A DNA stretch of 64,000 nt. It comes from Gossypium raimondii (Eukaryota; Streptophyta; Magnoliopsida; Malvales; Malvaceae). The stretch is taken from the NCBI RefSeq assembly GCF_025698545.1, contig NC_068565.1, positions 4,774,001-4,838,000 of the forward strand, written 5' to 3'. The notes under the pieces were generated by a model. That model searched no databases. It was given only the letters and a program-made list of their open reading frames with translations, and was not told the DNA's origin. A program made the position numbers and the translations under genes. Below are positions 43,804-56,900 of the stretch, piece by piece. Numbering within the stretch: the stretch's first letter is position 1; each line of letters begins with the position of its first letter.

Positions 43804-46709
43804 GCTTTCACCTTGGTTTCTTTTTGAGGTTTTTATGTTCCATTTTAGTTCTTCTTTAAGATCATTTTTTTGGCTACATATGTGTATGGTTGATCATATG
43901 CTTTGAAGCATTAGTAACTATTAGTTGGAACTTGGAAGTTTAAAGGTTTTGGATTTTTTTTTTCAAGCTAAGGTTTTTTGAGCAATGGTCGGATTGAATT
44001 TTATAATTCAAATAAATAATAAATTAGTGCAAATACTATTTTGGTCCCTATTAATTTTGAAAATAAATAAATTAGCCTCTTTCAACAAAAATTATAAAAG
44101 ATTAGTCCATAATATTATACAAATATATATATATATATATAAATATATGTGATATTAAAGACTAGTCCTAAATGAAAAAGAGAACCTAATATCTCAAATA
44201 TTTTATAATAAATTATTTTAAAGTTTATTTTATATAATCCTAATTAATTTTTTTCAAAATGATAATTCACCAATTTTTTTAAATTACATGTTAAAGACTT
44301 TTATATGCTTATGAAATAATTTAATTCAAAAAATTTTCAAATGAAAATATTTTATAAATTTTCATACAACAAAGCATAAACAAATTTTGACATATAAATT
44401 TATAAAAAATTATATTTGAAAAAAATAAAAGCAAGCTCTTATAAATTATAATAGAATTTATCATCTCTCGTGACAAGAGCATTATGTTATAAATATAAGA
44501 GTTTAGGTTTGATCCTAAGCAACCTCATTTCCCTCCCGTATTATCAAAAAGAAAAACTTTTATATAATCTTTATTGTGATTATATAAAATTAATATGTGT
44601 AATTATTAATTAATAAAAAATAATGAAGGATTTACAATCAATTAATTTTAAACTATAAAATCTCCATCATGCATTAATTTTAAAATGTATTAGAAAGGTA
44701 AATTAATTGCGCTACTAACTATGATGCAGGAGGATAGGGACGGCCACATTATAGCTTGACCTCTTTGATTTCTTGCTTTCTCGACAATTTTTTTAAAATG
44801 CAAATTTGTAATAATTAGTGTAAATATATGGAAACTATAATTTAAGTTATGATATGTTTAATTATTTATTACTGTTTACTAAATTATTTACGAGTTTTTT
44901 CAATAAAAATACTTATGAGTCTACTTTATAATTAAAATTAAACAATTTTACAAAATAAAATTAAAAAAATATGAAAATAAATTAAGCTTGCCATAAACAT
45001 TTCAAAGTATATTTTTTAATTTTCTTTTTATGTTTAAAAACTGTCAAAAAAGTTAAATGTTTTTAACACATAGACAATGTTATTTAAAAAACAAATTTGT
45101 AGATTACTTTTACATTTTTCCATAAACACTTTAATAAATTCAAAAGTTACTTTAACATTATCAATATTTTGAAAATATTTTTAATTAATATATTTAAAAT
45201 TTTAAAAATATATTTTGTACATTAAAATTTTTAACAGAATTTAAAAATATTTTTAACAGACGTGTTTAAAACTTTTTTAAAATTATTAGAAATTTTACTT
45301 AATTGTTTAAAAGTTATTAAAATATGTTGAAAATATACTACCATTTTTAATTAAAATGTATTGAAATTTAAAACTATTTATATTTATAAATATTTTTAAA
45401 TAAAATAGTTTTTTTTCAAAAAACTAACTTAAACTTAAAATCTATATAAAATGTACTTAAAATATTATACAAATAATTATATTTGGAATAAAATTTAAAC
45501 AGTTTATATATTACTTACATTAACAATTTAATCTTTTAAAAAATTTAAAATAATTAATATTATTTTAATTAATATGTATATTCAGCCCATGCATTACATG
45601 AGTGCTCAAACTAGTTTATCATCTATCATAACATATTAAAAGAGTAATAAATATTAATACTCCTACAAAATATCAGTAAATATTTTTCTCCCATTGAGTC
45701 GGTTGATCGCCTTCTTTCTTGATTTAATAATTTATTTAGTTCTTTAATTTTAATTTTTCGTCTATTTTCATTTTAAGCTTGCATTATTTACTAAATAACT
45801 TTAGAATGGATGAAAAATTAGCATTTGTCAATTTGCTGTTATGGCATGGATGTTAGCAATTAATTAATTTTTAAATTCAAAAATATTAAAAGTTAAAATA
45901 GTATACAAATTAACTAATTGCTGACGTGGATTTTATGTCAACAAAGTTGATAGATATTAACTTTTCATCTATTTTGAAATAATTTGATAAACATTATAAA
46001 TTTAAGGACTAAAAGATACGAAAAATTAAATAAAAGTTAAAATATTTTTTGTAAAGTTAGAGAATCAAATAAGTCATTATACCTATGTGGATACTCTAAA
46101 TTAATTTATTTTTGAACTTAAAAGTAAGCTTTTACTACTTTAAACCATTTATATTTTTCTACTTAAAAGACTTAGAATTCAAATAATCACCCTAATTAAA
46201 AAATATCAATTAAATATTCCTAAATAATCAAAGAAAAAAGAAAAAGAAAAGGAGGAATCAAATTCAAGTTTATTACAGACAAAAAGAAAAGAGAAGACAG
46301 AAAAGAATGTTTTGTTTGCAGTAAATTTGCTCATTAAATTTCAAAAGCAAAAGAATATCAGGAAAAAACTTCCTTTGCTTACAATATCTGCAGATTACAG
46401 AATATATACTGTCTACCACTGATGGGTCGTTGTTACCATTTCAAGATTCTTCTCTACAATTAACAAAACATTCTTTTAGAATCTCAAGAAAGAAACATGG
46501 GAATTGCTGAAAATGATAAATCAAAATAAAGTTATATAAATTAACAGAGTATATTATAGTAGAAAGAGGGATGGTACACAAAAGATAACTATGAAACGTA
46601 GTTTTACATGCAAGCAGTCACGTGCTTATGCCCTTTTTTGACTGAGACAGTAATGGGATCTTTGTGATGTTTTAGGGTTTATAATGGTAGAGAAATATGT
46701 TTTCTTTCT
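43804..46709. other. Long gene-free AT-rich stretch
   Basis: No gene was recognised. It contains a short TA microsatellite (about 44124-44142). A possible decayed SINE near 44470-44560 has a B-box-like GGTTTGATCCTAAG and an AAAAAGAAAAA tail. From 44800 to 46200 it is extremely AT-rich with many TTTAAAATTTTA runs. 46250-46700 is probably the 3' region of the minus-strand gene that follows. Confidence 0.5.
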
Positions 46710-48083
46710 TCAAGAGCAGCACCAAAGGGCCTGCAAATTTGAACAACCAATAACCACATATCAGTTCATGGGACATTCAATAAAATCATAAATATATATT
46801 TAGTCTCATGATCTATGATGATAAACATTGAACCTAGATGGACATCATCAAGCCATACATATTTTATTATTGAGCACATGCAAAATGTAATAGATATGAT
46901 CCAAGTGTGTGTATATATAAGTAAAAAAAAACCATTATTACTCTTTTAGATTTAGAAAATAACTTCAACTTAATTTTGTTTTCTTGTTTCGAACTTGAGT
47001 TATTGAGTAAGCTGAATTCAAATATTTTAACAATATTTGACTACAAATAACTTGTAAGACTAATCAAGTTCAACTTGATTTTTATTTGATAAATGAATCA
47101 ACTAGAGCTCAAGTCTAAATAATTTAGTTTGAAATCAAATATGTCAAATTGATTTTTATTTGATAAATGAATTAATCAAGTCTGATTAAACTAACCCGAG
47201 CAATTTAATTTAATTTTATGAAAATCAAGGATTAAAAGTGTAACTTAACTCAAGATTTGATCCTTCCACTCTGAATCAACTTGAGCTTCTTATGGCTTGA
47301 GCTTGATTCAACTTAAATCTACTACACCCATACTCGGAATTCAAATATATGTATTTGCATGAATCGGTAGCAAAATCTTTTAACTTGTAAAAGAATATTA
47401 CTTTCTCGATTTGAGCTTGAGTTATCAAGCAAGTAACTTGTGAATCTAATCAAACTCAACTCAAACTTGAACTTAAGCATAAATAATCTAGTTTGAAATC
47501 AAGTATGTCAAGCTAACCCGAGCAATTTAAGTTTTAAAAATGAAACATGTTTAACCCAAGGTTTGATCCTTAAACTCTAAATCAACTAGAGCTTCTTATG
47601 GCTCAAGCTCGATTCAAATCTATTACATATGAAACATATATCTATTTGCATGAATGGGTAACAAAATCTTTCTAACATTTAAAAGAAATGTAGAAAATAG
47701 TAAACATGCACTCTCTAAATAATACGAAGAGGGGAAAAAAATATTTTAGATAAAGAGAAGAGCAATGTGCTTACACTGAAGCAAGCGATACTGCGAAATC
47801 TCCATTTGCAAGCTTTCTTTGCGTGTTTGAGTTGGGAGAAGATGAGTTCATCTTGAGAGCAAATAACTATATTACCAGGGGATGTCAAGTACACACTTCT
47901 CCTTACCGGAGGAGACCACAAACAGCTCTGCTCGTAATCGAAATCGTATTGTGATGCATCGAAGAATTTGCCAAGGAGTCGTTCAGATACCGATTTTGAA
48001 ACCATTTGAATGCTGGGGCTGGCTAAAGCTGAACTTCCTGGTGAGGAAGGTGGTGACGAAGAACAAGGAGAAGATTCGGACAT
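46710..48083 (-). CDS. Small serine-rich protein of unknown function, two exons
   Basis: Exon 1 is 48083-47775 and exon 2 is 46730-46710, joined by a 1,044-bp GT-AG intron (donor AGT|GTAAGC, acceptor TTTGCAG|GCC). They give 109 residues. The N-terminus is very rich in Ser and Pro ([23 protein letters not shown]). A more ordered core follows ([56 protein letters not shown]), ending SALWCCS. The core looks conserved and coding; I know of similar small uncharacterised dicot proteins but no function. The exon 2 call rests on splice sites and phase only. If the intron is not removed, the frame reads on to 47715 (122 residues). Confidence 0.55.
46980..47690. repeat. Diverged tandem duplication of about 0.3 kb inside the intron
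   Basis: Two copies (about 46985-47395 and 47400-47690) share GAGCTTCTTATGGCT, CTAACCCGAGCAATTTAA, TATGTCAA, TTTGCATGAAT and GTAACAAAATCTTT-type blocks in the same order, about 300-320 bp apart. Divergence is around 15-20 percent by eye. Confidence 0.6.
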
Positions 48084-48139
48084 GGCTATGAAAGAAATGA
48101 GTTGAAAGGAAGAGAAAGGAATGATGAAAGAAGTTAACT

Positions 48140-48145
<6 letters not shown>

Positions 48146-48178
<33 letters not shown>
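48146..48178. repeat. (TA)n microsatellite
   Basis: About 16 uninterrupted TA units, 60 bp upstream of the minus-strand gene start, i.e. in its promoter or leader. Likely length-polymorphic. Confidence 0.9.
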
Positions 48179-48180
<2 letters not shown>

Positions 48181-50799
48181 TCATATATTTTGGATTTAGC
48201 TTTCTAAGTTACACTCTCATTTGTACTTATATATATATATTGGGGTGTACAATCTTAGTCCCTTAATTAAGGGGTATAATATTTATTTTAGTCCTTTTAA
48301 TCACTAGTTATTTAATTTAGGCTCTTTTTAAACAAAATTTTATACTTTTAAGATTTGATGTTAACCCTCAATTGTGATGATGAGAAGGTGGATTGATTAA
48401 AGTTGATTTTTGCAGCTGAAAAATAAAAGGGTTGATTCAATGGAACCTCGTTGTTTTATAGATTGCATGGCAATGGGTTACCATCTTCCTTGGGACCCCC
48501 CATAGGTCACAGTTTTTAATGATACTATACATTAAAATTATGTCCAATAAAATTGGTACATACATTGTATTATTCATTGGTGTATATTATCTAAAATGAC
48601 ACATAAATCAAGATTTGAAACTTTGAACCTTATGGCATTCATTATCCTCTTTAATTTTTATAATTATAAAAAGAAAATTGGTATATGTTTTTGAACAAAT
48701 TTTTAGAAAATGTTGAGATGACCGTTTTATATTCTTTCTTGGCTAATAAGTTTAGAATAAACCTTTTATATGGTTAATTAGAACAAAGCTACTTTGAAGT
48801 TTGAACATTAATCGGGAAATATTTTAAAAGTTACTGTAGATGAGATGGATGAGAATATTATGTGGTGTAAGGACAGCATACATTACATATACATACATTC
48901 ACATATATGTTTTTCAATTAGTTTTTATTACAGTAATAATATGAGCCATGTATATATGTATGTATATATTGTTGGGAGTTGGGACATATGTTCCAAATAC
49001 AATAGACATGATAATTGCAACTTTTATGTTAGCCTGTAAAGTGGTTTATATCACTAAAAGATTGCATGCTACCCTATGGACATCATCATTTTCAACTTTT
49101 GTTCAATTATCTAAACATATCAAACTACCTGTACAAGATTGGCTAGATTTGGTAATCTCTTATATAATATAAATATGCTATTTATCTTTATTTTTATAAT
49201 ATTTGATTGAATTCCAACACGAAATGGTATTAATTCAGTTGTTGAAAAATATGAAAAATTTTAGTAAGTGTAATAATGTGATTATAATTTTTATATTAGA
49301 TAGGAACATATTCAACTAATTATACTAAATTGTTGATGTGACAATGTAAAAATCGATATTTGGCATGCCCGGTTGAGAGGCACCTCGTAAATTATGAGAT
49401 CTTCGATTTAATACTTAATTTGTATTTATTACATAATTACAAGGGAAGATTCTATTAAGCTCCCTTTAATACGATAAAATATTATATAAAATTCGGATAC
49501 TATGTTTATAATATGATAAAAATATATTTAAGTTATTAATTAAACAATTCAGTTAAATTAGTTTTGTACAATTAATATTAAAATATAGTTAATTTAAATC
49601 ATACCAAGAAAATTAAAATTGTTAATTTAAATTATGTTTAAAATTATATCTTAATATCAAAATTAAAATAAAATTATTAAAGACCAATTTTAAAATATCA
49701 CAAAAATTAAATTTGTTTAAAACTGTTTAAACATGATATAAATTTACTTAAAATTATTTATATGTTTTTTTAATTTAAATTTTTCTTAAAATGTTTTTAA
49801 TATTAAAATATATGTTTACCATATACTTTTCAAAAACATACTCTTATTTTCGAAAAATTATTTAAAGAAACTTTATGATCTTTTAAAAAATTAGTACATC
49901 ATAAATTTTTATTAAAATTTTATAATGTTTCAAAAATTAAAAATTATATAACATGTTTAAAAGTAATTGTAACCTTTTCAAGAATATGTTAAACTTCATA
50001 AATAAAAGTTGTATTTTTAAAATTTTGAATTAAATTAACTTAATAATTAGGTTAAAAATGGAAACACTAAAAATAGGAGTATTTTGGGTACTCTAATTAA
50101 TTTAATTTTCTAAATATTGAGTTAAATTTTAATAATAGAATTTACATTTTTAAAACAAAATTTGATTAGTAACCTAATACATAATATTATAAATTTTAAA
50201 AATAGAATTAAATTGTTTTTAAACAATATTTAAGAAAATGACTTTTCCTTAGAATATTATTTTTAAAATTTTACACACTATTCATACAGTATTTTGAAAA
50301 TTTTATACGGTATGTAAAAGTATTGTTTGAAAATTAAAACTTTTAAAAATAAAAATATATTTTATAAAATAATAGAAATTTATTTCCAAAATATTACTTA
50401 ATTTTAAAATTTTAAACATAATCTAATATTTTTAATTGATACATAAATTAATTAATCTAAAACGTATCTCCTTAAATATCTTAATTAAATTATATATTCA
50501 AGTAACTTCTAAGTTCTAATCATTAAAAAGTATATATTTCCTATTAATTTTTTTCTCAAAATATAAAACTTAACTTTTTCACTCCATTTTAAATGTGACA
50601 ACTTCTAGTATCAAGAAAATATGATATATGTTTCATCAAATAATGAATTTGCATTCATTCAAATCATTTCAAGGCGACAAAAAGGCCAAATTATGTCAGG
50701 AAGTTAATCTTTGCTAATATTGTATGGTTACTGTGAAAAGGTAGAAATATGACTGTCCTTAATGAGAAAAATCTAAACACATATGCATGTATTAGTTTG
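48179..50799. other. Long gene-free AT-rich stretch
   Basis: No gene was recognised. Short open frames at 48845 and 48948 lie in TATG-rich simple sequence and look like chance. 49500-50600 is extremely AT-rich. A tRNA-promoter-like GGTTGAGAGGCACC...CTTCGATTTAA near 49371-49415 could be a decayed SINE. Confidence 0.5.
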
Positions 50800-51325
50800 A
50801 GTTTGTCATGGGCAAGGGTGGCTATGAGGCTATGCCCTGTTTCGTGTGACGTGTAAGCTAAAAGGTCAGAATCTCCACGGATAGGGTGCTTAAAACTTAA
50901 TACGAATGGTGGAGTAGACGTAAGATCTGGATTCACTTATGCCGGGAACGTGGTAAGGAACCATAATGGGGATTGGGTGTTTGGTTATGGTCAATAGTTG
51001 GGAGTTGTCTCGGTGTTAGAAGTTAAACTACATGCAATTATGGATGGCATTCGATTGGCATGAGAGAAAGAGGTACGTCAATTAGTTATTGAAAGTGATA
51101 GTAGAATGACAGTGGATTTAATACTAATAAATGAAAGAGGGGGAAGCCATTGAATAGGGTCAGAGATATGTAATTGGATGGCGAATGATTGGTTTGTGTC
51201 AAAAACAACAAATTGGGCTACTAATGTTGTAGTCAAGGAGGTTAGAAGATGCAAAATGGGGTTAGTTGTTTTTGCTCAATCACCTCCAACAGCGTATGAT
51301 ACAATTCTACAAGATAAGGACTAAA
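50800..51325 (+). mobile_element. LINE 3' fragment (RNase H domain), decayed
   Basis: The plus-strand frames read GCLKLNTNGGVDV, AGNVVRNHNGDWVFGYG, SVLEVKLHAIMDGI, VIESDSRMTVDLI and TTNWATNVVV. This is the RNase H-like domain typical of plant L1 LINEs and similar in kind to 5318-5820, though not the same copy. Stops interrupt it. Only the 3' tail is present, the usual result of 5'-truncated insertion. Confidence 0.7.
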
Positions 51326-51522
51326 CAAGTTAATTTTAGCTTCTCTCTATTGAATATTTTTGTTTCAACTTCCTTTTGTACTAAAAGGACAAATAATGAA
51401 GATCAAGGATCAAACACATGAGCTTATAACATGTTTTATGTTTAATTTATTTAATTAACTTTATTTAATGAATTACTAATCATTTTATTAATACACATGT
51501 CATCCTCATCCACTAACACTTA

Positions 51523-51677
51523 GGGTGAGTTTAGATGAGCGGTGCGTTTACCTGCGGTTAGTGTAAAAACAGCGATGGTGGTGAGATTAGATACTGTAAC
51601 GATACTGTAGCGTGAGATAAAAAGTAAGCTAAACGCACCGCACCGCACCGCACCCAATCACCCATCCAAACCCACCC
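51523..51677. mobile_element. PIF/Harbinger-type (Tourist-like) MITE, young
   Basis: 155 bp starting GGGTGAGTTTAGATGAGCGG and ending in the complement (CATCCAAACCCACCC), flanked by a perfect TTA duplication (51520-51522, 51678-51680). A run of CGCACCG units (CACCGCACCGCACCGCACCC) is near the right end. Same family as 26158-26306. Confidence 0.8.
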
Positions 51678-51680
51678 TTA

Positions 51681-52104
51681 ATCAAATTTGGATATTTGAT
51701 TAATTGTTATTCAAGTCCCTCTAATTTTTTATCAATTACAATTCTATAATGATTAGATTTTACAATTTAGTCTTTTATCCTTAGTTAACACTATTATTTC
51801 AGCAAAGTTAATAGATCAAACTTCAATATATTTTTATATTGTCTTCGTTTAATATTTACGAACTCAGCTTATGACAATGAGATCCATAAACCATATTTTT
51901 CGATACCACAGAAAATCAGACCTTCTCATAATATTTCAGCAATAAATATATATTATAATTTATAAATATTTAATAATAAATGTTGTATAGTATAAAACAT
52001 AAATACTTTAATAATATAAATAAGAGTATTTATTTAAATATTGCTTAATTTTATTTACCCTTTCAACTCTAATGCGTCACTATCCGCTCTCATGCATATA
52101 TAAT
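51681..52104. other. AT-rich spacer before the Copia element
   Basis: Nothing recognised. Confidence 0.4.
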
Positions 52105-52109
52105 ATATG

Positions 52110-52277
52110 TGTTAGGAATAATAACAGTTAGTAGTAGTTGGTGACGGTTAGGAGAGTTAAGCTTTTCTGTTATAGTTGGTTAGGTGAGCTTATTAAATAC
52201 ATGCAGTTGTATTCATGCAAAGCACGTTGAAATGAAAGTAACTCGGTTTATTCATTTGAGTATCTAGTATCTTGATA
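52110..52277 (+). repeat. 5' LTR of the Copia element
   Basis: TGTTAGGAATAATAACAG... to ...TATCTTGATA, 168 bp, TG..TA/CA-type ends; immediately followed by TGGTATCAGAGCC. Confidence 0.92.
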
Positions 52278-52290
52278 TGGTATCAGAGCC
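52278..52290 (+). other. Primer-binding site
   Basis: TGGTATCAGAGCC, complementary to the 3' end of plant initiator methionine tRNA, directly abutting the 5' LTR. Confidence 0.9.
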
Positions 52291-53602
52291 ATTTTGTGAT
52301 TTTTTTTCTTACTGTTTTCTTTCATGGCTACAGAAGCAATTCCTGGGACCGACACTCCTCGTCATTCGGTCAGTTCTGGAGAAGCTGTTCACTCACAAAG
52401 TTTTGGCACTGGCAGTTCGTTGACGGTTCAATATTTTGCCAAACATGATACAGTAAAACTTGCTGAGCATAATTTCTTGCTATGGAAACATCAACTTTTG
52501 TTAATTCTTGAAGGGTATGGACTTGAAGGTTTTGTTCTGGGAACAGTTACGACTCCTCCAGCAGTTTTTGCATGAGGGGATGGACAACTGGTGAATAATC
52601 CGGCGTTTCTTATTCATAGAAACCAGGATAAATTCTTAGCATCTTGGCTTTTCTCGACAGTCACTAATGAGATTCTAGTGCATCTCACAGCAGCAAAGAT
52701 GAGCTTTGAGGTTTGGACTGCAGTCGGGAAAAGGTTTGGTACTACTTCTAGTATTAAGGTAGCAAGTCTACGTCATGCCTTGTACTCGATCAAGAAGTCA
52801 GATTTTACTGTTAAAGAATATCTTGCTAAGGTAAAGAATCTTAGTGATAGCCTAACAGCAGTCGGGAGTTTAGTAACTGAAAGAGAACAAATCAATGTCA
52901 TTTTGTCAGGACTTCCTATGGAGTATGAGTCTGTTCGTGTGTTTGCTTCTACAACTCCGATATCTTTGGATCTTCTTACTGATATGCTTCTTGATTGTGA
53001 AACTCGCCACTTAGCTCTTTTGACGGAAACTTCTTTGCAAGCGAATTTGGTAGATAAGTATCAAGGAACTTCTGGGGGTTCGAAGTCCACTTACTCACAG
53101 ACTTCTAAACAAGGGTATAGTGGTTCAAATCGTGGCGGATCTCGTGGGCGGACTAGAGGAGCTGGTAGGGGTTGGTCTCGATCCAAGCCACAATGCCAGT
53201 TATGTGGTAAATTTGGACATATTGTTCAAAATTGTTATCGTCGATTCGATGAGAACTTTTGTGGTCAAAATCCTTCAGTTAATCTGCACCACACTCAAGA
53301 TTTTGCTCCTCCCTCAGTAGCTTGCTCATCTATGGTCTCTTGTTCTGGCTCGTGCTCATGTTCGCAGTCGTCCTCTTCATTGATCTCTACTGATCAAACT
53401 TGGTATCCAGATTCGGGTGCAACAAATCATGTCACACCTGGCAAGTCGAATCTGATGACTGCTGCTCCCTATATAAGAATGCTAGTTCTTACTGTTCATA
53501 TGTTATGATATGAATATACCACACCAATTCATTATGTATAGATGATGAGATTCCATTGATACAGAGCCAATTCCAATAGACTTATTGGAGGTCCCATTGG
53601 CG

Positions 53603-53626
53603 TGCATCCAGTAGGAATTGAACCTA

Positions 53627-53660
<34 letters not shown>

Positions 53661-53676
53661 ATTCAACCATGGATGC
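53603..53676 (-). tRNA. trnI-CAU: Plastid-derived trnI-CAU copy (NUPT)
   Basis: 74 nt on the minus strand. It starts GCATCCA, pairs with TGGATGC plus discriminator A, and has anticodon CAU in AACTCATAATT and a T-arm with GGTTCAATTCC. It folds as a cloverleaf. In plastids the C of CAU is modified to lysidine to read AUA; in the nucleus it would most likely be silent or be read as a Met-type tRNA. About one base differs from the plastid form I recall (D-arm region). Confidence 0.85.
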
Positions 53677-53764
53677 TTAGCGGGGATCCTCGTACATGGT
53701 GAATAACCAAATTCCAATTGAAATGAAATCTTTAGGATAAATCAATGCAATTTAGGAGGAATCA

Positions 53765-53938
53765 ATGAAAGGACATCAATTCAAATCCTGGATTTTCGAA
53801 TTGAGAGAGATATTGAGAGAGATCAAGAATTCTCACTATTTCTTAGATTCATGGACCCAATTCAATTCAGTGGGATCTTTCATTCACATTTTTTTCCACC
53901 AAGAACGTTTTATAAAACTCTTGGACCCCTGAATTTGG
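53765..53938 (+). pseudogene. ycf2 5' fragment (plastid origin)
   Basis: From ATG 53765 it reads [20 protein letters not shown], then [19 protein letters not shown] and [16 protein letters not shown]. This is the start of plastid Ycf2, a roughly 2,200-residue AAA-related component of the chloroplast import motor complex. Only about 58 codons are present, ending in a stop that replaces a sense codon, then the Copia sequence resumes. Not functional. Confidence 0.9.
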
Positions 53939-56900
53939 ACAGGTACTAGTCGTGTTTTCATGGAGAATGGTAAGGTTGTTCCTATTTCTAATGTAGGGTC
54001 ATCTAGTGTCTTAGCTGGCTCCAGACTTCTTCATCTTCAGAACGTGTTGCATGTTCCAACAGTTTGCAAGAACCTGATATCTGTTGGTTAGTTTACAAAA
54101 GACAATGCTGTTTATTTTGAATTTCACCCTTATTTGTGTTTTGTGAAGGACATTCAGACAGGGAGGATTCTTCTCGAGGGCCACATGTTTAACGGCTTAT
54201 ACAAGTTTCAATTCTCAAATGTTGCTCCCAACTCCAAATGCTCTCCCTCGAAAGTTGATTCATGCTTGGTCAACAGTGTACAACTCTCGTCAACTGCTGC
54301 TTTATGGCATAACAGGCTGGGACATCCATGTTTCAACACATTAGCTCGTGTTCTGAGATCCAATAATGTATATTTTGTGAAGGCTGATTTGCTTCGTTTA
54401 TGTACAGCATGTCAACTAGGCAAAGCTCACAAGCTCTCGTTTTCTTCTTCCAAGACTGTGTATTCTTTTCCTTTTGAATTAGTAGTATCCGATGTATGGG
54501 GACCAGCTAGTGTAGCTTCAAATGGGTTTGGATACTACGTGTCCTTTGTTAGTATGTATAGTAGGTACACGTAGGTTTATTTTCTTAAGAACAAATCTGA
54601 AGTTGTTCAATGTTTTCTCAACTTTCATCAGATGATTAAGGTTTAGTTTGGATGTCCAGTTAAAATGTTACAAACTGACTGAGGGAGAGAGTATCGTGTG
54701 TTGACAAGGGAGCTCTCTCGATTGGGAATACATCATAGGGTTACCTGTCCCTACACTTCCGAACAAAATGGTACTGCTGAGAGAAAACATCGACAAATTG
54801 TCGACATGGGATTGTCTCTTCTAGCCCAATCTGGCATTCCTCTGAAGTTCTGGTATTTTGCGTTTGCACATGCTGTTTTTTTGAAAAACAGACTACCTAC
54901 AATAGTTCTTCATAATGTGAATCCTTATGAGGCTCTTCATAAGCAAAAGCCTAGCTATGAGCTACTTCGGGTATTTGGCTGTGTTTGCTTCCCTGATTTG
55001 AGACCTTTCAATAAGCACAAGTTCCAGTTTCGGTCTCAAATGTGTGTTTTTCTTGGGAGTGCTCCCAATGTTAAGCGGTATCGATGCTTAGCTACAGACA
55101 GTCGGGTATATCTCTCTCACCATGTTCGGTTTGATGATATGAGTTTTTCGTTTCAAAATGGCTTTTGCCCTTTAGTAACTTCTACACAAGGTTTGCATCA
55201 ACAGACTATACTTCTTATAGTCAAGGATAACCGTCTCTTTGAGAGTTCTCATACTCAGTCACTTGGTGCTCGAAGAATGTCTCATGTAGCATCTTCTCTA
55301 GGAAATTCTGATTTTTCTTCTCCTACTGGTCCTCCACAAATAACTGAAGTTTCTCCCACGTCTGGTCAACTTGAGGGCAGTACAGTGATTCCTCAACATA
55401 GAAACATTCATCCCATGCAGACATGTGCCAAGCGTGGTATTAAACCGAGAGTTTTTGCTTCAGCCTTGGATGAACAGGAACCTATGACAATAGTTGAAGC
55501 GCGTCAAAGTCCTAATTGGGCCGCAGCTGCTGAAGCTGAGTATCGTGCATTATTGGCAAATCACACGTGGGATCTTGTGCCCCTACCTGCAGGTCGACGG
55601 GCAGTTGGTTGTAAGTGGATCTTCAAGCTCAAAAAGCATGTTAATGGGACTATTGCGAGGTACAAAGGTCGACTGGTGGTTAAGGGTTACTTGCAGGAGG
55701 CTGGAGTTGACTTTCAAGAGACGTTTAGCCCTGTGGTTAAGCCCACTACAGTAATAGTGGTTCTTGCTTTGGCTGTTTCTTTAAATTGGTCCCTTCGATA
55801 GGTAGATATAAATAATGCCTTTTTGAATGGGGATTTGCATGAAAAAATTTATATGGTCCAGCCTCTAGGTTGAGCAACAAGGTTCTAATGGGCAGCAGCT
55901 GGTTTGTCGACTTCGAAAGGCCCTATATGGAATCAAACAAGCACCGAGGGCTTGGTTTCACAAATTGCGAGAATTTTTGGGAAGCATGCAGTTTAAAGTG
56001 TCCAAGGCAGACAACTCTTTATTCATTTTTCAATCAGGATCCCAGTTGGCATATGTACTAGTCTATGTTGATGATATAATCATCACCGGAAATGATGGTA
56101 AGATCATAGATGAATTTGTCACTCAGTTAAATGTGAAGTTCTCATTGAAAGATCTTGGAAGGTTACACTATTTCTTGGGCATAAAGGTGACGCACACTTC
56201 TCAAGGAATCTTCCTTACACAGAATAAGTAAATAACTGAACTTCTTCGAAAAGCTTCTATGGATGAGTCAAAAAGCTTGCCAATACCTATGATTTCATCG
56301 TGTAGATTGTCGGCCAATGAAGGAAGTCCCATTGAGGATGAATGTCATAATAGAAGTATTGTTGGGGCCCTGCAGTATGTTGTCATTACTCGACCAGACA
56401 TAGCATATGCAGTAAACAAAGTTTTCCAATTTATGCATAAGCCTTTGGATCTGCATGTCAAGGTAGTAAAGAGGATATTAAGATACCTACAAGAGACATT
56501 AGAGTATGGGCTGCAATTCACTCGAACGTCAAGGTTCTCACTTGAAGGGTACTCAGATGCAAGTTGGGGGTCTGATATAGATGATCGGAGGTCAACTTCA
56601 GGCTTTTGTGTGTTTCTTGGTGGAAATCCAGTTTCCTAGAGCTCGAAGAAGCAACAAGCCATATCAAGGTCTACAGCAGAAGCGGAGTATAGAAGTGTGG
56701 CTCATGTCACGGCTGAGATAATGTGGATTCAAGCTTTGCTGGCTGAATTGTGTGTTTTAGTTCCATAGAATGCATTGGTATGGTGCGACAGTTCTGCAGC
56801 TGTTGCAGTTGCGGGGAATCCAGTTATGCACTCAAAATTTAAACATGTTGAAATGGATCTACTCTTTGTTAGAGAAAATGTTGCTGATGGGGTACTTCAT

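Larger units (their letters stand above)
53475..53938. other. Nuclear copy of chloroplast DNA (NUPT): trnI-CAU to ycf2 start
   Basis: About 460 bp inside the Copia pol region reads as plastome inverted-repeat sequence: the spacer on the rpl23 side, trnI-CAU on the minus strand, then the first codons of ycf2 on the plus strand, in their native arrangement. Copia protease sequence precedes it and matching pol sequence resumes at about 53940. Exact ends are uncertain by some ten bases on the left. Few differences from the plastid sequence as I remember it, so the transfer is probably recent. No target duplication is evident, as usual for end-joining capture. Confidence 0.88.

Noticed and set aside
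44120-44145. TA-rich run considered as a CRISPR-like or origin feature
   Set aside because: Simple microsatellite in plant DNA; no CRISPR array or bacterial feature exists in the window.
44470-44560. Candidate SINE with B-box-like GGTTTGATCCTAAG
   Set aside because: No A-box or target duplication could be fixed; mentioned only within the gap entry.
48845-49172. Two overlapping open frames (64 and 74 codons)
   Set aside because: Built on TATATG simple sequence, no recognisable motif, no splice or promoter context.
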